Source: Merluccius polli | Lineage: Eukaryota > Chordata > Actinopteri > Gadiformes > Merlucciidae | Length of the DNA stretch: 64,000 nt | Assembly (NCBI GenBank): GCA_030340625.1 | Contig: JAOPHQ010004264.1 | Span: forward strand, 631,001 to 695,000 | Reading direction: 5' to 3' | In this document: positions 51,401 to 63,346 of the stretch, piece by piece | How the letters are laid out: each line of letters begins with the position of its first letter | Numbering within the stretch: the stretch's first letter is position 1 | Position numbers and translations under genes: made by a program | The notes under the pieces: generated by a model | What the model was told of the DNA's origin: nothing | What the model saw: the letters and a program-made list of their open reading frames with translations, nothing else | Database searches by the model: none

Positions 51401-54279
51401 CTCCCCTCTTTTCCATTTGGCATTTAGCTTGTGTAATACCTGGAAGTAATGCAAAAAAGAAGAGTCTTAAAGGTTCCAGTGTTTTACAGAGCACTTTGTT
51501 AGACAAAGATTCATCAACTACTGTGTGTCTCTTCGCTCAAGGCCAAGGCCTCCATTAAGTAGTGTGGCTCCACTGATGCATGCCATGTGCTCAAATAATG
51601 TCGGCTGGGACTCATGAGAGAGGTTATTCAATTTTATTAGAAATGTGACAAAAAAAGCATTGGTTGTCATGCTGTGGAAGATGGTATGGCTTAAACAGGA
51701 ACAATCTGTACTTTTGGTCACATCACTTCTGTGCTGTGTTTGAACAATGTCTGGTGACAGTGTTTGTTAAATAACATGGCTGCCACCTGCGTTGGTCTAT
51801 GCTCTTATGTGTGACAAATGAGTCAATAGTAGTTTTGTGGTCTTAGTAGTTTGAAGTACACCTAAAACAAGCAAAAATTCGACTGAACGTTGAGATATGT
51901 GAGTCAGGAAGCCATGTTGTTCTCGGTCGGTGCTTAAAACAGCTCTTGAACATGCTGGAGGTCATTTGTTAAGACAACACAAGCTAAAGCTTGACTTAAG
52001 GCTCGGTATGCACACTCCCACACGCCGTCCCACATACCAAGTGTTCCTTCCACCTTCCAACACTACCCCCAGTTAAAATCACCCTTTCACCACACTTTCT
52101 AAGAATAGCTTGGGTGACCGACTTCCCCTCCTGACGTGGTTTTTCAGGACCTCTTTAGAAATCTCTTTAGGCCAACCGAATGTTATTCTGCATAGCCTCT
52201 CCAAACGTATCCCGCACTCGAGCCTTTGGTCCCGCAACCACTGCAGCCATGGCCTTTTTTTGGCCATCGATACAAATCTGCTGAATCAGGAGTCCTCGGG
52301 GGCCAAAAGGGCCGGGAGGAATCCTTCTTCAATCAGACAGGCTCCCTCACTGCAAAGCAATTATTTATCAGGGACAACTAAAGATGAGACATTGAGGGAG
52401 CTTTTGTCTTTATTTGGCTGAAAGTGCAATTTCTCAATAATCAGCTTAATGGGAAGGGAAAGCTTTTTTTGAAGAAATGCAATGGCTTAGCTAATGATGA
52501 TGTTTCTAAATTCTATTTGTGTTGTAGTGTTTGACACAGAGTGTCTTTGTGTTGTAGTGTAGTAAATTACACCAGGTATGGTGGACAAGACATTAGGAAC
52601 AGTTGTCTGTCCACAGAAATGTCTGGGCAAATGCATGGGAGGTATGGCTTTACTCCTTGGCTAAACTCATAATCAATATATGTCCCTTGTGTATAATTAG
52701 CATTCATTCAGAGCAACATCTCCGTGATGTGGACCCCCCGCCTGTGTTATGGATGTCATGGACAGGGAGAGAGAGAAAACGAGTGTATGAAAGAGGATTT
52801 TCTTTAGCGCTTTTGGAGGTGCGAAGGGGGGATCTGAAGGCCTTTGGTGTCAGCAAGCGTATCCAACGGACTGGAAACAAGGCTTTATATTCAGAAATTT
52901 ATGATGTCCATGAGAGGCGAGTAGAAGAGCGGGAAGGGGAGGGGAGGGGCAATGAGGAAAGAGGGAGAGGACCTTGGGGGTGGAGGGATAGGGGGGGGCG
53001 GGGAGTGAAGGACATCGCCCAAGACAAACTCTCACCACCAGAGAGCTAACGGGCACAAATGGCAGCGCTTCAATCTTGACCTGACATGTCTTCAGAAGGT
53101 CTACTCGCTGTCTCTCATCTCCTTCTCCCTCATTCTCGCTGTCTCTTTTTCTGTTTATCTCTCTCTCGCTCTACCTTTCACGCACACACATACACACACA
53201 CAGACACACACACACCTTTTTCTGAAAGCCAGATCCTTGTGCACATCACTGATCACTTGCTGATATATATGACAAGCGAGAAAGAAAATCTAAAAAGTAC
53301 CTGAAAAAGATGGAAATATTATGTGGTCAGACCACCAAATCATGCGGAAAACGAATAGTGAACAAAATACATTGCGATTTATGCAAAACACAGATTTATG
53401 CAAAAATGTTTGCCTTCCTTCTTTTTTTCTGTTTGCTTTTGGCAGTATTCGCTATCGCTATGCTCGATTATGTTGGCTGGTAGTTGGGGAATCCTGGTGA
53501 TTAATTCTCGAGGGAGAGGGGACAGCATTAACCTGCCTCTTGGCATTTACCTGCACACTGCTGTCAGAACTACACCAGGCCAACAGCCAGCACTATATGA
53601 TTCTGTATAAACATCACTTTGAGATTTGTTGTTTTGCAGATTCCTTCAACTAATTAAAAAGTTGGCATCGTATAGGCATTCTTTTTTCCAGATCTGCAAT
53701 TAGGAGTGGGCAAAATGTGAGTCATTCCCAAAATGTATTTCCAGTGCTTCTAATAATATCAACATTCTTTAATTGCTATAACAGGTGAGGAAAGTATTTC
53801 AGTAACCACTGCTATTTGTTATTTAAAGATAATTAAAACACAAGTCGAGATACTCTGGAGATCACAACCCGATACTCTCATATTTCAGTTATGGCTTTTC
53901 ATTGTGTGGTGCTGTGTTTAGACTAGAGTGTCATTAGTTTTGTATAGAGCACCTGTTACAGTAGAAACTAAAACCCGGTGTCCAGATCCAGTTCAATCCC
54001 ATTCTCCCAGTGCCGTGTGTTGGGACCATCCCTGCAGGTGAAATGCAACACGGGCTGATCTGCTGCTTATCTGCTCTGTCTCACTGAAAAGAGAGGATTG
54101 CTAGGGAACAGGATTCAGAGCTTCCAGCTTGTAATGGGAGATCATTAACCTGTGAAAGTCTAGGATCGAGCACACTGACACTCCCAGCCCTAGTTTGTAA
54201 ATTCATAACAGTACGGACACCTGCATAGGTCGTCCCACTAGAAATGGGTTTCGATAACGCTACGGCTATGCTTGTTTAA
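48431..54279. other. No gene recognised
   Basis: Nearly 6 kb of mostly AT-rich DNA. A CT/CA tract lies at about 53150-53215, and a purine-rich, G-run-bearing stretch lies at 52915-53005. Short frames near 50955 and 52110 lack splice sites, coding-like codon bias or known domains. Confidence 0.45.
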
Positions 54280-54667
54280 TTAAGGTGCTGTAGGTAATAT
54301 TTAAGAGCGTTATTTGAGTGTAATCTGTTAGAAATACCGTAGCCATCCGCCAGCAAGTAGTGAGTGAAATTATGAGAATATCTGTTCTGGTTAACTGCGC
54401 CTGCTGAGACAATTTCTATTTAAGACCGCTCCAGGCTCATTTCTGACCAATCAGGGTATCTCTTCCCTGATTGGTTCAGGGAATCCATCTTGCCTGTCAA
54501 TCACATTCGTGCACATGGCGTTATAATCCCAATGGCGGAGAAACGTAGGGAGAGAGGGAGCAGAGAGGGAGGGTGTGTTTTTAATGGTTGTTTATTTTCA
54601 AAATCTTCTGCTCTTTTCCGCTCCCTCTTTTTTGAAGTCTTAAATCTTACCTATACAGCAGATTTAA
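54280..54667 (+). mobile_element. MITE with terminal inverted repeats, copy 1
   Basis: The left end AAGGTGCTGTAGGTAATATT is inverted at the right end as AATCTTACCTATACAGCAG. Internal blocks CCAATCAGGG, GCCTGTCAATCAC and GTTTATTTTCAAAATCTTC reappear inverted in the copy at 61567-61940. No coding frame. The element has the look of a high-copy fish hAT-type MITE; the family is not named here. Confidence 0.7.
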
Positions 54668-55385
54668 ATGCAGGGAAGTCAATATGTACTCAAATAATGA
54701 AAGAAGGAAGAATAAATGAAAAACAATGAAAACATTTAAACAGGAAAACTGCGTATCTTCCTCTGATAAAATTGTGAACCCTATATTTAATTTGAGTTGC
54801 AAACATGCTTGAGTTAACACAAACTTACTCAATGTAACCCTCTCTGACTTGACTTCGATGGGGTTTGACAGTAGGAGTACCATGAAGAAATGTGTTGAAG
54901 AGGCAGCCTGTTAAGCCAACTCTACAGTGGCATCTACTGGGGAAAACGGCACATAATACCCAAAGATGTTCCCTAACTCTGAGCGAGGAGGACAACTTAT
55001 TTTTCTCATCTGTACGTCTCTCTTCCACATTGAGCTTTATTCTTTTTTTTTTGTTGGTTCTATTGCTTGTTTCAATATTCATACGTGGTTCAAACTCTAT
55101 GTTTCATCGCCCCTGTGGATTGGTCATCCTGCATGCGTTCACCTCGAGCCCGTCTATGGGCTCCTCACTTCAGCTCATCTCATTGGTGGAATCCGTCTAT
55201 TCTTTTCTGGCCGTGTGTGGTGTCGATGGAGCAACAAGACAAGGGCATGGCGATCCAATCCATTCCCACCTTGTCATCGATTCTGCCCATGCACTCTTCC
55301 ATCTCTATTAGGGGGCGGCGGAGGGGCGGTCGCCACAATTTGTTGCTAAAGTGTTGCTTGTGTGTGTGTTTGTGCACTTATGTGT
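54668..55385. other. No gene recognised
   Basis: No supported exon. Frames around 54890-55330 lack splice support and known domains. Confidence 0.4.
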
Positions 55386-55431
55386 ATGTGTGTGTGTGTG
55401 TGTGTGTGTGTATGGGAGGGTGGGGGGGTTG

Positions 55432-55476
<45 letters not shown>

Positions 55477-55587
55477 TTTCTGTGTGTATGGGTGTGGGGG
55501 GGGGTGTTTGAAGGGTGGATGTGTGTGTGTGTGTGTGTGTGAGAGTTTCTGTGTGTGTTGGTGTGGGGGGGGGGTGTTTGAAGGGTG

Positions 55588-55647
<60 letters not shown>

Positions 55648-55668
55648 TGTATGGGGGGGGGGGGGGGG
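55386..55668. repeat. GT/poly-G minisatellite
   Basis: A unit of roughly 60-70 bases, (GT)n then GAGAGTTTCTGTGTG, a GGGGG run and TTTGAAGGGTGGA, recurs about four times with variable GT and G-run lengths. It combines alternating purine-pyrimidine tracts with G-runs. C-runs follow at 55740-55750 and 55769-55786. Confidence 0.9.
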
Positions 55669-55786
55669 GTTTGAAGGGGATGACGAAGGACGCTGGACTC
55701 AAGCTGCTACTCTCCCACACACTCCATAACTACCCATACACCCCCCCCCCTCCACAAACCACTAAACCCCCCCCCCCCCCCCCCCC

Positions 55787-58368
55787 ACACACACCACACA
55801 CGTCCAAACCATCAATTGTCAATTGAAATCCAAGCAAACAGCTCTTTTTACTGCCCTGGTGACAATTACCTCAGCACATACACAGGGAAATCTCGCTCAC
55901 CGACAGCCTTTGTCACTTCGAGCATAGTGATAATGGATGAAGGAATGAGGCACGGTGGCACTTCTGATTTGTGCTGGAAGATTAAAAGCTTGATTAAAGC
56001 TTTGCACTCCACACCCCTCCTACTGTCATCCTTCCTTCCGCTCACCAAACACCCCTCCCACACATTGGCACACACATAAACATACGCACACACACACAAA
56101 TGCACGCACATACACACACACAGACACACACTCTGTTTGCTTTCTCTTCAGGTGACAGCACAAGCATGCCAGCCAAGCTCTTATCAACAAAGAATTGGAC
56201 ATGTCGCTTTTTTTCCCTTCAATTCCAATATGTCCTGGATTAATCCCGGACTATGCGAGATGACTTTGTTTAAAGGTTGCCGGAGAGATAAGAATTGCTT
56301 TCTTTTAAGCAACATGATGGCATGGAAAACTAAGCACATCTCACAACTAGTGGCACCCCCGGGCTAAAATGGAGGAGTGCCTCCTATCCAACATGTGCAG
56401 TACTTCATAGCGCTTTATGTCATATTATCTTATCTTACACTGTCAGATAACTCAAATATTGGAGATGATTTAACTGCCAAACATGTTATGGATTATGGAT
56501 TATTTTTGATAACTGTTATTAACTATTTAGACAAGGGACAGAAAACTGATGTCAGATCACTGACTGCCTTTTTATCATAAGCAGAGGTTTAACAATAACA
56601 AGACCTTGTGACCTATGTTGGCTCCTGTGACACATTTCTCTCCACTGGCCTATTTTATGTTTGTTCACTATCGCCTTGTCTTAGTGGTGGAACATTCAAT
56701 TTATTATTCCCTTGGTGTAACTCACTCCCACACACAGGGATGGGATGCGTTGGTTCTCACTGTAGAAGGCTGTTTATGGTCTGTTATCTCACTGAATGAA
56801 CTATTTACTTGAAGACAAAGCCAGATCATCGTAATCCACTTCATTTTGGAAGTCAGAAGTATAATGCTGCTCAATGCCAAGGTAAATAACAAAAACATTT
56901 TGTATTTTTATGTGTGTATTATTACACACACATTATTATTTTTTTATGTGTTTACCTCTCACTCTGGTTAGTATGCTATCATTTTACTCTCTACAAAATT
57001 AGAATTGAGTTTCCCAATGAGTGTAGAAAGTGTTCATAGGGGAACTAGTAAGCTACATTTTGACATATACCGTATGGGAGGGGCATTCAATTACATTGAA
57101 TGTGTTGTGTGCTGTGTTATGGGTTACAGCCCTCACCATAGTGCTTATTCTTACCTTACATCACCACAAAGCGTACAAGCTCACGTTTTTGAAAACTCAA
57201 GAACAAGACTGTCATAGATGAAAAGAGTAAAATATTAAAATATTTGTCATGTTTGCTGCAAGTCTTTTAAATTTTGACAAGATGCTGATGTGAGATGTTT
57301 GTTGTGATTAATCTGATGAATGAAAGCATTAGGAATAACTGGCTATGACTTTGCCCTCATAGACTTATTCGATGTATAGACATTTTTAAGATATGAAGTG
57401 GTCACTAGAAATGGAGGACAACAGCTGAAAAGGTATCACTAAGAGGAAACAGGTTCAGCAAAGTAAACTTTCTATTCCAATGCTGAGGAAGGAGAATTTT
57501 GACACTCCTGACACAGTGAGAACCGGCATTTTTGCTTTGTTGTCACAATATTTTGCCATTAGGGATAGATGACTCACCGTTAGCACAGTACTGCAGCAGT
57601 ATAGCAGTGTACAGTAGCAGCTGGAACAACCTCCATACAACGTCTCTGGCATTTTTTTGCATAATCATCAGATGGTTAATTTTATTTTTTTCTGCTTCAA
57701 CAACTACATCAGAGGCCACTATACCTACTGTTGCTTTCTGATAGAGTTGACACGTTTTCCTTGTCAGTTGTGCCATCGAGAGTTTGACTATGGCCAGTTG
57801 TTTTTTTTACTTCTAAAATCTCCAAACCTGTGACGTTGCATTTCAAACACTTGGCTAGATGTCTCAGGCCTTTGTGTGCCTGGGTTCCTTCCTTTGTCTG
57901 GGAAGGATTTTAAAAACTGTCAGATTGAATCTGTCAAAATCCCTCAAGGGAAGTCTGATTACAGCCCGAAGGCCCTCACATCAAATGGGGTGTTCACCTG
58001 TTAACCCATGCAGTGTACAATGCCACAAATAAGAAATTGTAGAAATGATTCCAGCCAATACCAGAAACCTTCTGCCGTGGCTCTGACAGCCAACACCATA
58101 ACCTATTGTTATGCCTGCACAATGTAAATACAATGCGCTGTTTGCTCTGTGCTATTTTCCTTGGCTGGAAGGAGCCACAGGGCAGGGTTTGTGTTTTCCC
58201 AGCCTCTCCCCCACTCATTTTCTTCATTACGTCACTTCTCATTTGTTCAGATAAGCAAATGGTGGCTTAGTCTCCTCTGGTCTTATTGGCTGCAACAAGG
58301 CCTCCTTCAAGGTAGAGGAGGGGTTTGAGGCCGACGAACCAAAACTTCCAAAGAAGTTTTGCCCTTCC

Positions 58369-58404
<36 letters not shown>

Positions 58405-60000
58405 CGTGAGTGGGTGTTAATGTGGGTCTGGAACTATATGGAACTAATTATAACTAACTAAATATTTGCATTATTATTAGTGACAGAATACTCACCCATA
58501 CTCACACATTCACCTCTGAGCATAATAACATCGATCAGATGTTATCAGATGCACTGATCAGAGTGAATTGATGATAAGAAGTGAAGTTTGGTTGAAAGCT
58601 GAAGGAAAACAAGATTTGGATCAGGGGCAGACACAATGGGAACATTTGCCATCATGGACGACGGACAACACTAAGGTAAATTCTATGCTTATCTAATTTT
58701 CTAGTTTATTTTCTCAATCTATTATTTTATTCTAATAGATTTTGAAGACACCCACTTGGATTTTATTCCTTTTTTTGTTCAAGACTTCGAATGTCAGTAG
58801 GGGATACTCGGTCAATAAAGTCAAAAGATATGATAATAAGGCAAAACAGACTTATTTTCCGACTGGTAGTAGTAGGATTTGTTCGGAGGTGCCACAGCGT
58901 CAACATGGGCAGCTCCCTTGTGAACACAGCCAGAGACAGATGGATGGTGCAGGAGGGAAGGGGGAAGGAGGAAAACAAACTATCCAATCACAAGCACAAA
59001 ATGTCCCAGGTCCCCTCAGTCATGGCTTCACAATGCTGTAGGAGCAAACTTAGGAAATACGCTTTGCTTCCAAAAGTTACACTAAACAGTTTTACAAAGC
59101 AGCACCCCTGGGGGTGTAGGTGGATGTGTGTGTGAGAGCGGGTATGAGTAGGAGGATGCAATATGAGAAGGAAAGAGAAAATAGCACAGAAGAGAGAGGG
59201 AGAATTAAAGAGAGGGTGTGAAATTACCCACTAGGTCTCTCACCTCGAGTTGCAGTGGCTCAGTTCCCAGAGAACAATGAGAACTTATGTATTCCTAAGC
59301 TACTGTGCCTCTGAGCAGATTTGAATGTCGCCACTGGAAATGCATGCAATACTGTAAAACACACTTTTAAGAAATGAAACACACAAGCATCACAAAGCAC
59401 ACAACACAAGTTTAACCACTTGCACAGTTTATAAGCACATATATTTGCACTTGAGTCAATACAAACTTTGTTACAGGTGATTACACTTTTCGATAAAGAA
59501 ACAACAATGTTTCTCCTTGGTTTGGTTATCTTGCAACATTTTCAGTGAAAACTACTATCAACATGTTTCTTGTTTATCAGTTGAATCCCCTTAAGTCTAC
59601 TTAGTCCCCTTAGGAAAACAGATCTGGCATTGTGCACTCTGTCTATGTTAATGTGAAGGACACGTCGTTTTCATAATGTTGTTTTTGGACATGAGAGATT
59701 ATATTTGGCAAAGGCGAATACATAACTGCTCAAATAAAAACAACGTTTTCCATGGGAAAATAACCTAGTCAACTTGAATGATGTTGCAGGCAAGCTGACT
59801 GTCCATTTCTCTCATGCTGTTTATGTTTTGACTATTAATGTGCATTTTATGATGTATAGAGATGGGCATTGGCAAAAGGTATGCATCATCAGTGAGATTG
59901 ACAGTTCGTATGAATGAGAATAATATCCAAAATGATTCCAATTGGACAGTGATGGCAGCATGGATTATGTACACTGAGTGTGTACTGCATTTCATTACAG
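55787..60000. other. No gene recognised; region upstream of stx19
   Basis: Contains CA tracts (56040-56130), a GT array (58375-58402) and AT-rich DNA. The promoter and any noncoding first exon of stx19 are probably here. The sequence TGCATTTCATTACAG ending at 60000 is a good splice acceptor for the second exon. I could not place the transcription start. Confidence 0.4.
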
Positions 60001-60125
60001 GACATTTGGAGAGGAAAGAGAAAGGCATGAGACAAAGCCTTTGCTGAAAGAGATTCCAGACCCACGCATGACCAGTGTCCCGATGACCACGAAGTGACTG
60101 ACCGGAGATTAAACCAAAGACGGCA
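60001..60125 (+). promoter_or_regulatory. stx19 5' leader with two short uORFs
   Basis: If transcription enters through the acceptor at 60000, this stretch is 5' untranslated sequence. It contains ATG at 60027 with a stop at 60045 (6 codons) and ATG at 60068 with a stop at 60095 (9 codons). An in-frame TGA at 60099-60101 makes the ATG at 60126 the first usable start of the main frame. Such uORFs can lower translation, but no such effect is shown here. Confidence 0.45.
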
Positions 60126-63100
60126 ATGAGGGACCGTTTGGAGGAATTGCGCCAAAAGGCCCAGGAAGCCCCAGACCCCGTGACCAAGATTGACTCTGAC
60201 CCCTTATCTGGGATCAGCGACCCAGATGACCCGGTGGAGGTGGGCTTCACTACGCCAGAGGCTGTGGTGTTTCAAGATGAACCGATTATTGAGAACTTCC
60301 TGTCTGAGGCCCAGCGCATTCGTGATGAGATTTCAGAATTGGATGCACAGGTGAGTTATGATTTTTTTCCCCCTGCAATCGTATTGGACAGTCAATGTCG
60401 AAGATTTCTAATATTTGTGATACGCTCTTCTAGGTTGTTAAATTTAGCCAACAGCAAAAGACACTGGTGGCCACCATGCGTCGTTTCAGTGTGATGAAGA
60501 AAGAGAGTAGTGTAACTAGGGACATCAAGCTGCAGGCTGAGGGTCTCCACAAGCGTTTGAATGCCCTTTCGAAAGAAGCCCAGAAGACTGAGGATCAGCA
60601 GGGTCCCACCGCTGCCGTTACCAGGATCCAACGAACGCAACATGCAGCCCTTCTTCGCCAGTTTCAAAAGGTGAGAAGATATACCTACAGCACAAATGCC
60701 ATTGATTTGAGCAGTTCTTTTAAAATCATTTCTTGTTCTATTGTTGTTTGCTCAAATGTATCTCAACGCGATCTGAAAACATAAAATAACCATACGGAGG
60801 GATCACAGAGGGATGTATCCACTACACTACCATGTATCTTGTCAAAAATAAGAGTCAAAAAGTGTATTAATATACATCTCAAAGTCAGCTAATAAACTCA
60901 GTCTTGTAAAGACTTGTAGGTGTGTTTGTTTTGTGTAGTTTGTAGTTTGAAACGCCTTAGCTTAATTTAGCTGCACTGTCGCCTTAATGTGAGTGTAGGA
61001 TGACTGGCTTGGCCACATGAGTGTATGGCAGTTGGTCACCCACTTGGCTAAGCTGCCAGGAGGGAAAATAGACTCCACCCATTAAATGGCCTTGAAGGAA
61101 TAGAAGGACATTGATGGACTGAAATTACGTGAGATTGCATGGAACATAATTTTCTGACGCTTAATGCACACCTTGATAACCCTTAAAGACATAATTAGAA
61201 GTAAATTAGTGATTTCTGTTGTCCATCACTTGTGTAATGTAAGTATGCTTTGATGTGTTTTCTTGAAACCACTGCTTTGTTCCCTGCCTCCATTGTGTGT
61301 GTCCTCTGTTATGTCTAGGTAATGTGCAACTACAATCAAGGGTTGTTGGCCAAACAGGAGCGCTGTAAGCACTTTATTATCCGCCAGTTGGAGGTTTCGG
61401 GGCGGGAGGTGACAGAGGATGAAGTGAACGACATGGTGGCCACAGGAAAATGGGAGGTCTTCAATGAGAACCTGCTTAATGATGCCAGGATCACACGGTC
61501 ACAGCTGTCTGAGATTGAACAGCGACACAAGGCAAGGGAATTCAATTACATTTATACACATGACGGTTAAAGCTGTTGTCAGTAATATTTGACAGTTGTA
61601 AAGAGACAGAGCAGATCAAAGCAGAAGAGGGCAGGATTTTGAAAATAAACAACCCAAAAAAAACCTGCCCTCTCTGCCCCCCCCCCCCTCATTACGTTTC
61701 TCAGTCATTGAGAAGTGTTGCATTGACGCACCAGTGATTGACAGGCAATATGGATTCCCCAAACCAATCAGGGAAGAGAAGCCCTAATTGGTCTGAAATT
61801 AGCCGGGGGCGGTCTAAAATCAAAATTGTCTCATACAAAGGCAGGCGCCTCTGTATCAACCAGAACAGATATTCTGAAAGAACATTTCATTGCTGACAAC
61901 TGGCTTTGACATGTCTAACAAATTTAACTCAAATTAAAGTTCCTCTCGCAGGAACTGTGATCTATTACTTATTAGCATTGATCGTCAGATCATCTTATCC
62001 AATCCAAAACTACTACAATCATGCTACTACAATCATCCTCAACCAGCCTTTTGGAGAGGGCATATATTGGCAGCTCACCTGCTCAACTTTCACTTTTCTT
62101 GCTTCGCTTCGCATTGCAAAGAATTCTTCAAGCGTAAATATAAAGCACATCACAAATTATTTTCAAAGAGCTTCTTATGAAATACGAGCCTTTGTTCTGT
62201 TTTTCTGTCCATCTAGGTTTTCGCATTGCAAGTATTTCGCCTAGACAGTACACAGTAATCAGTGTTTACCTGGCACAGCCCTTCTCAGGGGCTCAGTGCC
62301 CCATAAGGTCAATTCTGAATTGCCTGCAGGTTATGTTCATAACAGGAATGGTGGCGTAGATGCTGAAAGTCTACCTGGCTGAGATTTTGGCACGTGGGGA
62401 TAGGGGGTGTTACTCTAGAGGTTTCATAAGGTTTACATGCCCACTCTACGAGAGGAGTCACATCTTCCTTGGCCCTCTTCATAGGGATGTCAGTAGAGGA
62501 CATAAGTCGGGCGGCGAGCTGGAACTCTCCATACATGTTTGTATGGTTCTACATGTTGAACGTTACCAGATGCTCCATGTCTCATGTAGTAGTAGGTGTG
62601 CAAAATACAGTGGTGGGATGGCTAAAAGAGGAAGTTGAGCAGGTGAGCTGCCAATTTATGCCCTTTGCCAAAAGGGGTAGGTCGCGGTGCAACTTTCAAC
62701 TCTCTGATTGTAGTAGTTTTGGATTGGATTAGATGGTCTGACGGTCATGACCTATAATAGACCTGATCCCTACTCAGGGAACCATGGTTATGTGAATAAC
62801 CTAAACACTCCTTTAAGAACTTATTCAGCCTCATTCAGAGGGCATAACATTAGTATTACCAATTTATTACCGCTTCAGAGTATTTGGATGCATAACTTTT
62901 ACAACCTCTGAAAAACAATTGTGGTAGTTTCAAATAATATAAAAGTGAACCATAGCTTGTCTTAAATTGCTGAATTGAAACTCTACATTCAGTGCATACA
63001 TGTGGATGTTCAATATGAATGCAAATAATTAATCAAAGGGTGCTAATTGATCAAGGGTGCAATATTCAGACTTGTGCCGTCTCTATTTTTCTCATGTCCA

Positions 63101-63346
63101 CACCGCCAGGAGCTTCTGAACCTGGAGAACAACATGAAGGATCTGAGGGATCTGTTCACTGACATTTACTTGCTTGTAGAAGAACAAGGGGCCCACATCG
63201 ACCACATCCAAACCAACGTAGAGAGAACTTCGGACTATGTTGTTGCGTCAAATGAGAAGTTCAAGTTGGCTGTCAGGTACAAAAAGAAGAACCCTTTGAG
63301 ACAGCTCTGCTGTTGCTGCTGCCCTCCCTGGAGATGCTGCTTATAA
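60126..63346 (+). CDS. stx19: Syntaxin-19 (Qa-SNARE without transmembrane helix), four coding exons
   Basis: Exons 60126-60350, 60434-60670, 61319-61531 and 63110-63346 join in phase 0 to encode 303 residues; human STX19 is about 294. The protein starts MRDRLEEL and has the helical N-terminal domain with TMRRFSVMKKES and RIQRTQHAALLRQFQK. Next come RQLEVSGREVTEDEVNDM and GKWEVFNENLL. Exon 4 (residues 226-303) is the SNARE helix: LVEEQG places the central zero-layer Gln at Q251. The tail NPLRQL is followed by Cys 292-296, PPWR and Cys 301-302. There is no transmembrane segment. In this family the tail cysteines are thought to be acylated and so hold the protein on membranes, where Qa-SNAREs pair with other SNAREs to drive vesicle fusion. 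Syntaxin-11 is the closest alternative, but QQQKTLVATMRRFS and SEIEQRHKELLNLEN fit syntaxin-19 better. Introns 1 and 2 are GT-AG; intron 3 is GC-AG. An in-frame stop at 60099 fixes the start. No polyadenylation signal is seen before the window ends. Confidence 0.93.
60671..61318 (+). other. stx19 intron 2, with dispersed repeat copy B
   Basis: GT-AG intron (donor AAG|GTGAGA, acceptor ATGTCTAG). It contains at 60785-60905 a same-orientation relative of the repeat at 44596-44716. The copy is about as diverged as an old insertion would be. Nothing coding is seen. Confidence 0.7.
61532..63109 (+). other. stx19 intron 3 with GC donor
   Basis: The donor context is CACAAG|GCAAGG and the acceptor is CACCGCCAG|GAG. 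Protein similarity to other syntaxins breaks exactly at Lys225 and resumes at Glu226 of exon 4. No GT donor lies at the break, so a GC-AG intron of 1578 bases is the simplest reading. The other match to the GC-donor consensus (AG|GCAAG) supports this. Confidence 0.75.
61567..61940 (-). mobile_element. MITE, copy 2, inside stx19 intron 3
   Basis: Inverted relative of 54280-54667. GATTTTGAAAATAAACAACC, TGATTGACAGGCAA, AACCAATCAGGGAAGAGA and ACCAGAACAGATATTCT all occur in the reverse order and orientation. Its left end GTTAAAGCTGTTGTCAGTAA preserves the TTAAAG.TG.TGT.AGTAA pattern, and the right end is worn. A poly-C run at about 61677-61689 lies inside it. Confidence 0.65.

Noticed and set aside
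55346..55826. Long Val-Cys-Gly and Thr-His-Pro frames
   Set aside because: These are artefacts of the GT/G-run minisatellite and the following C-runs.
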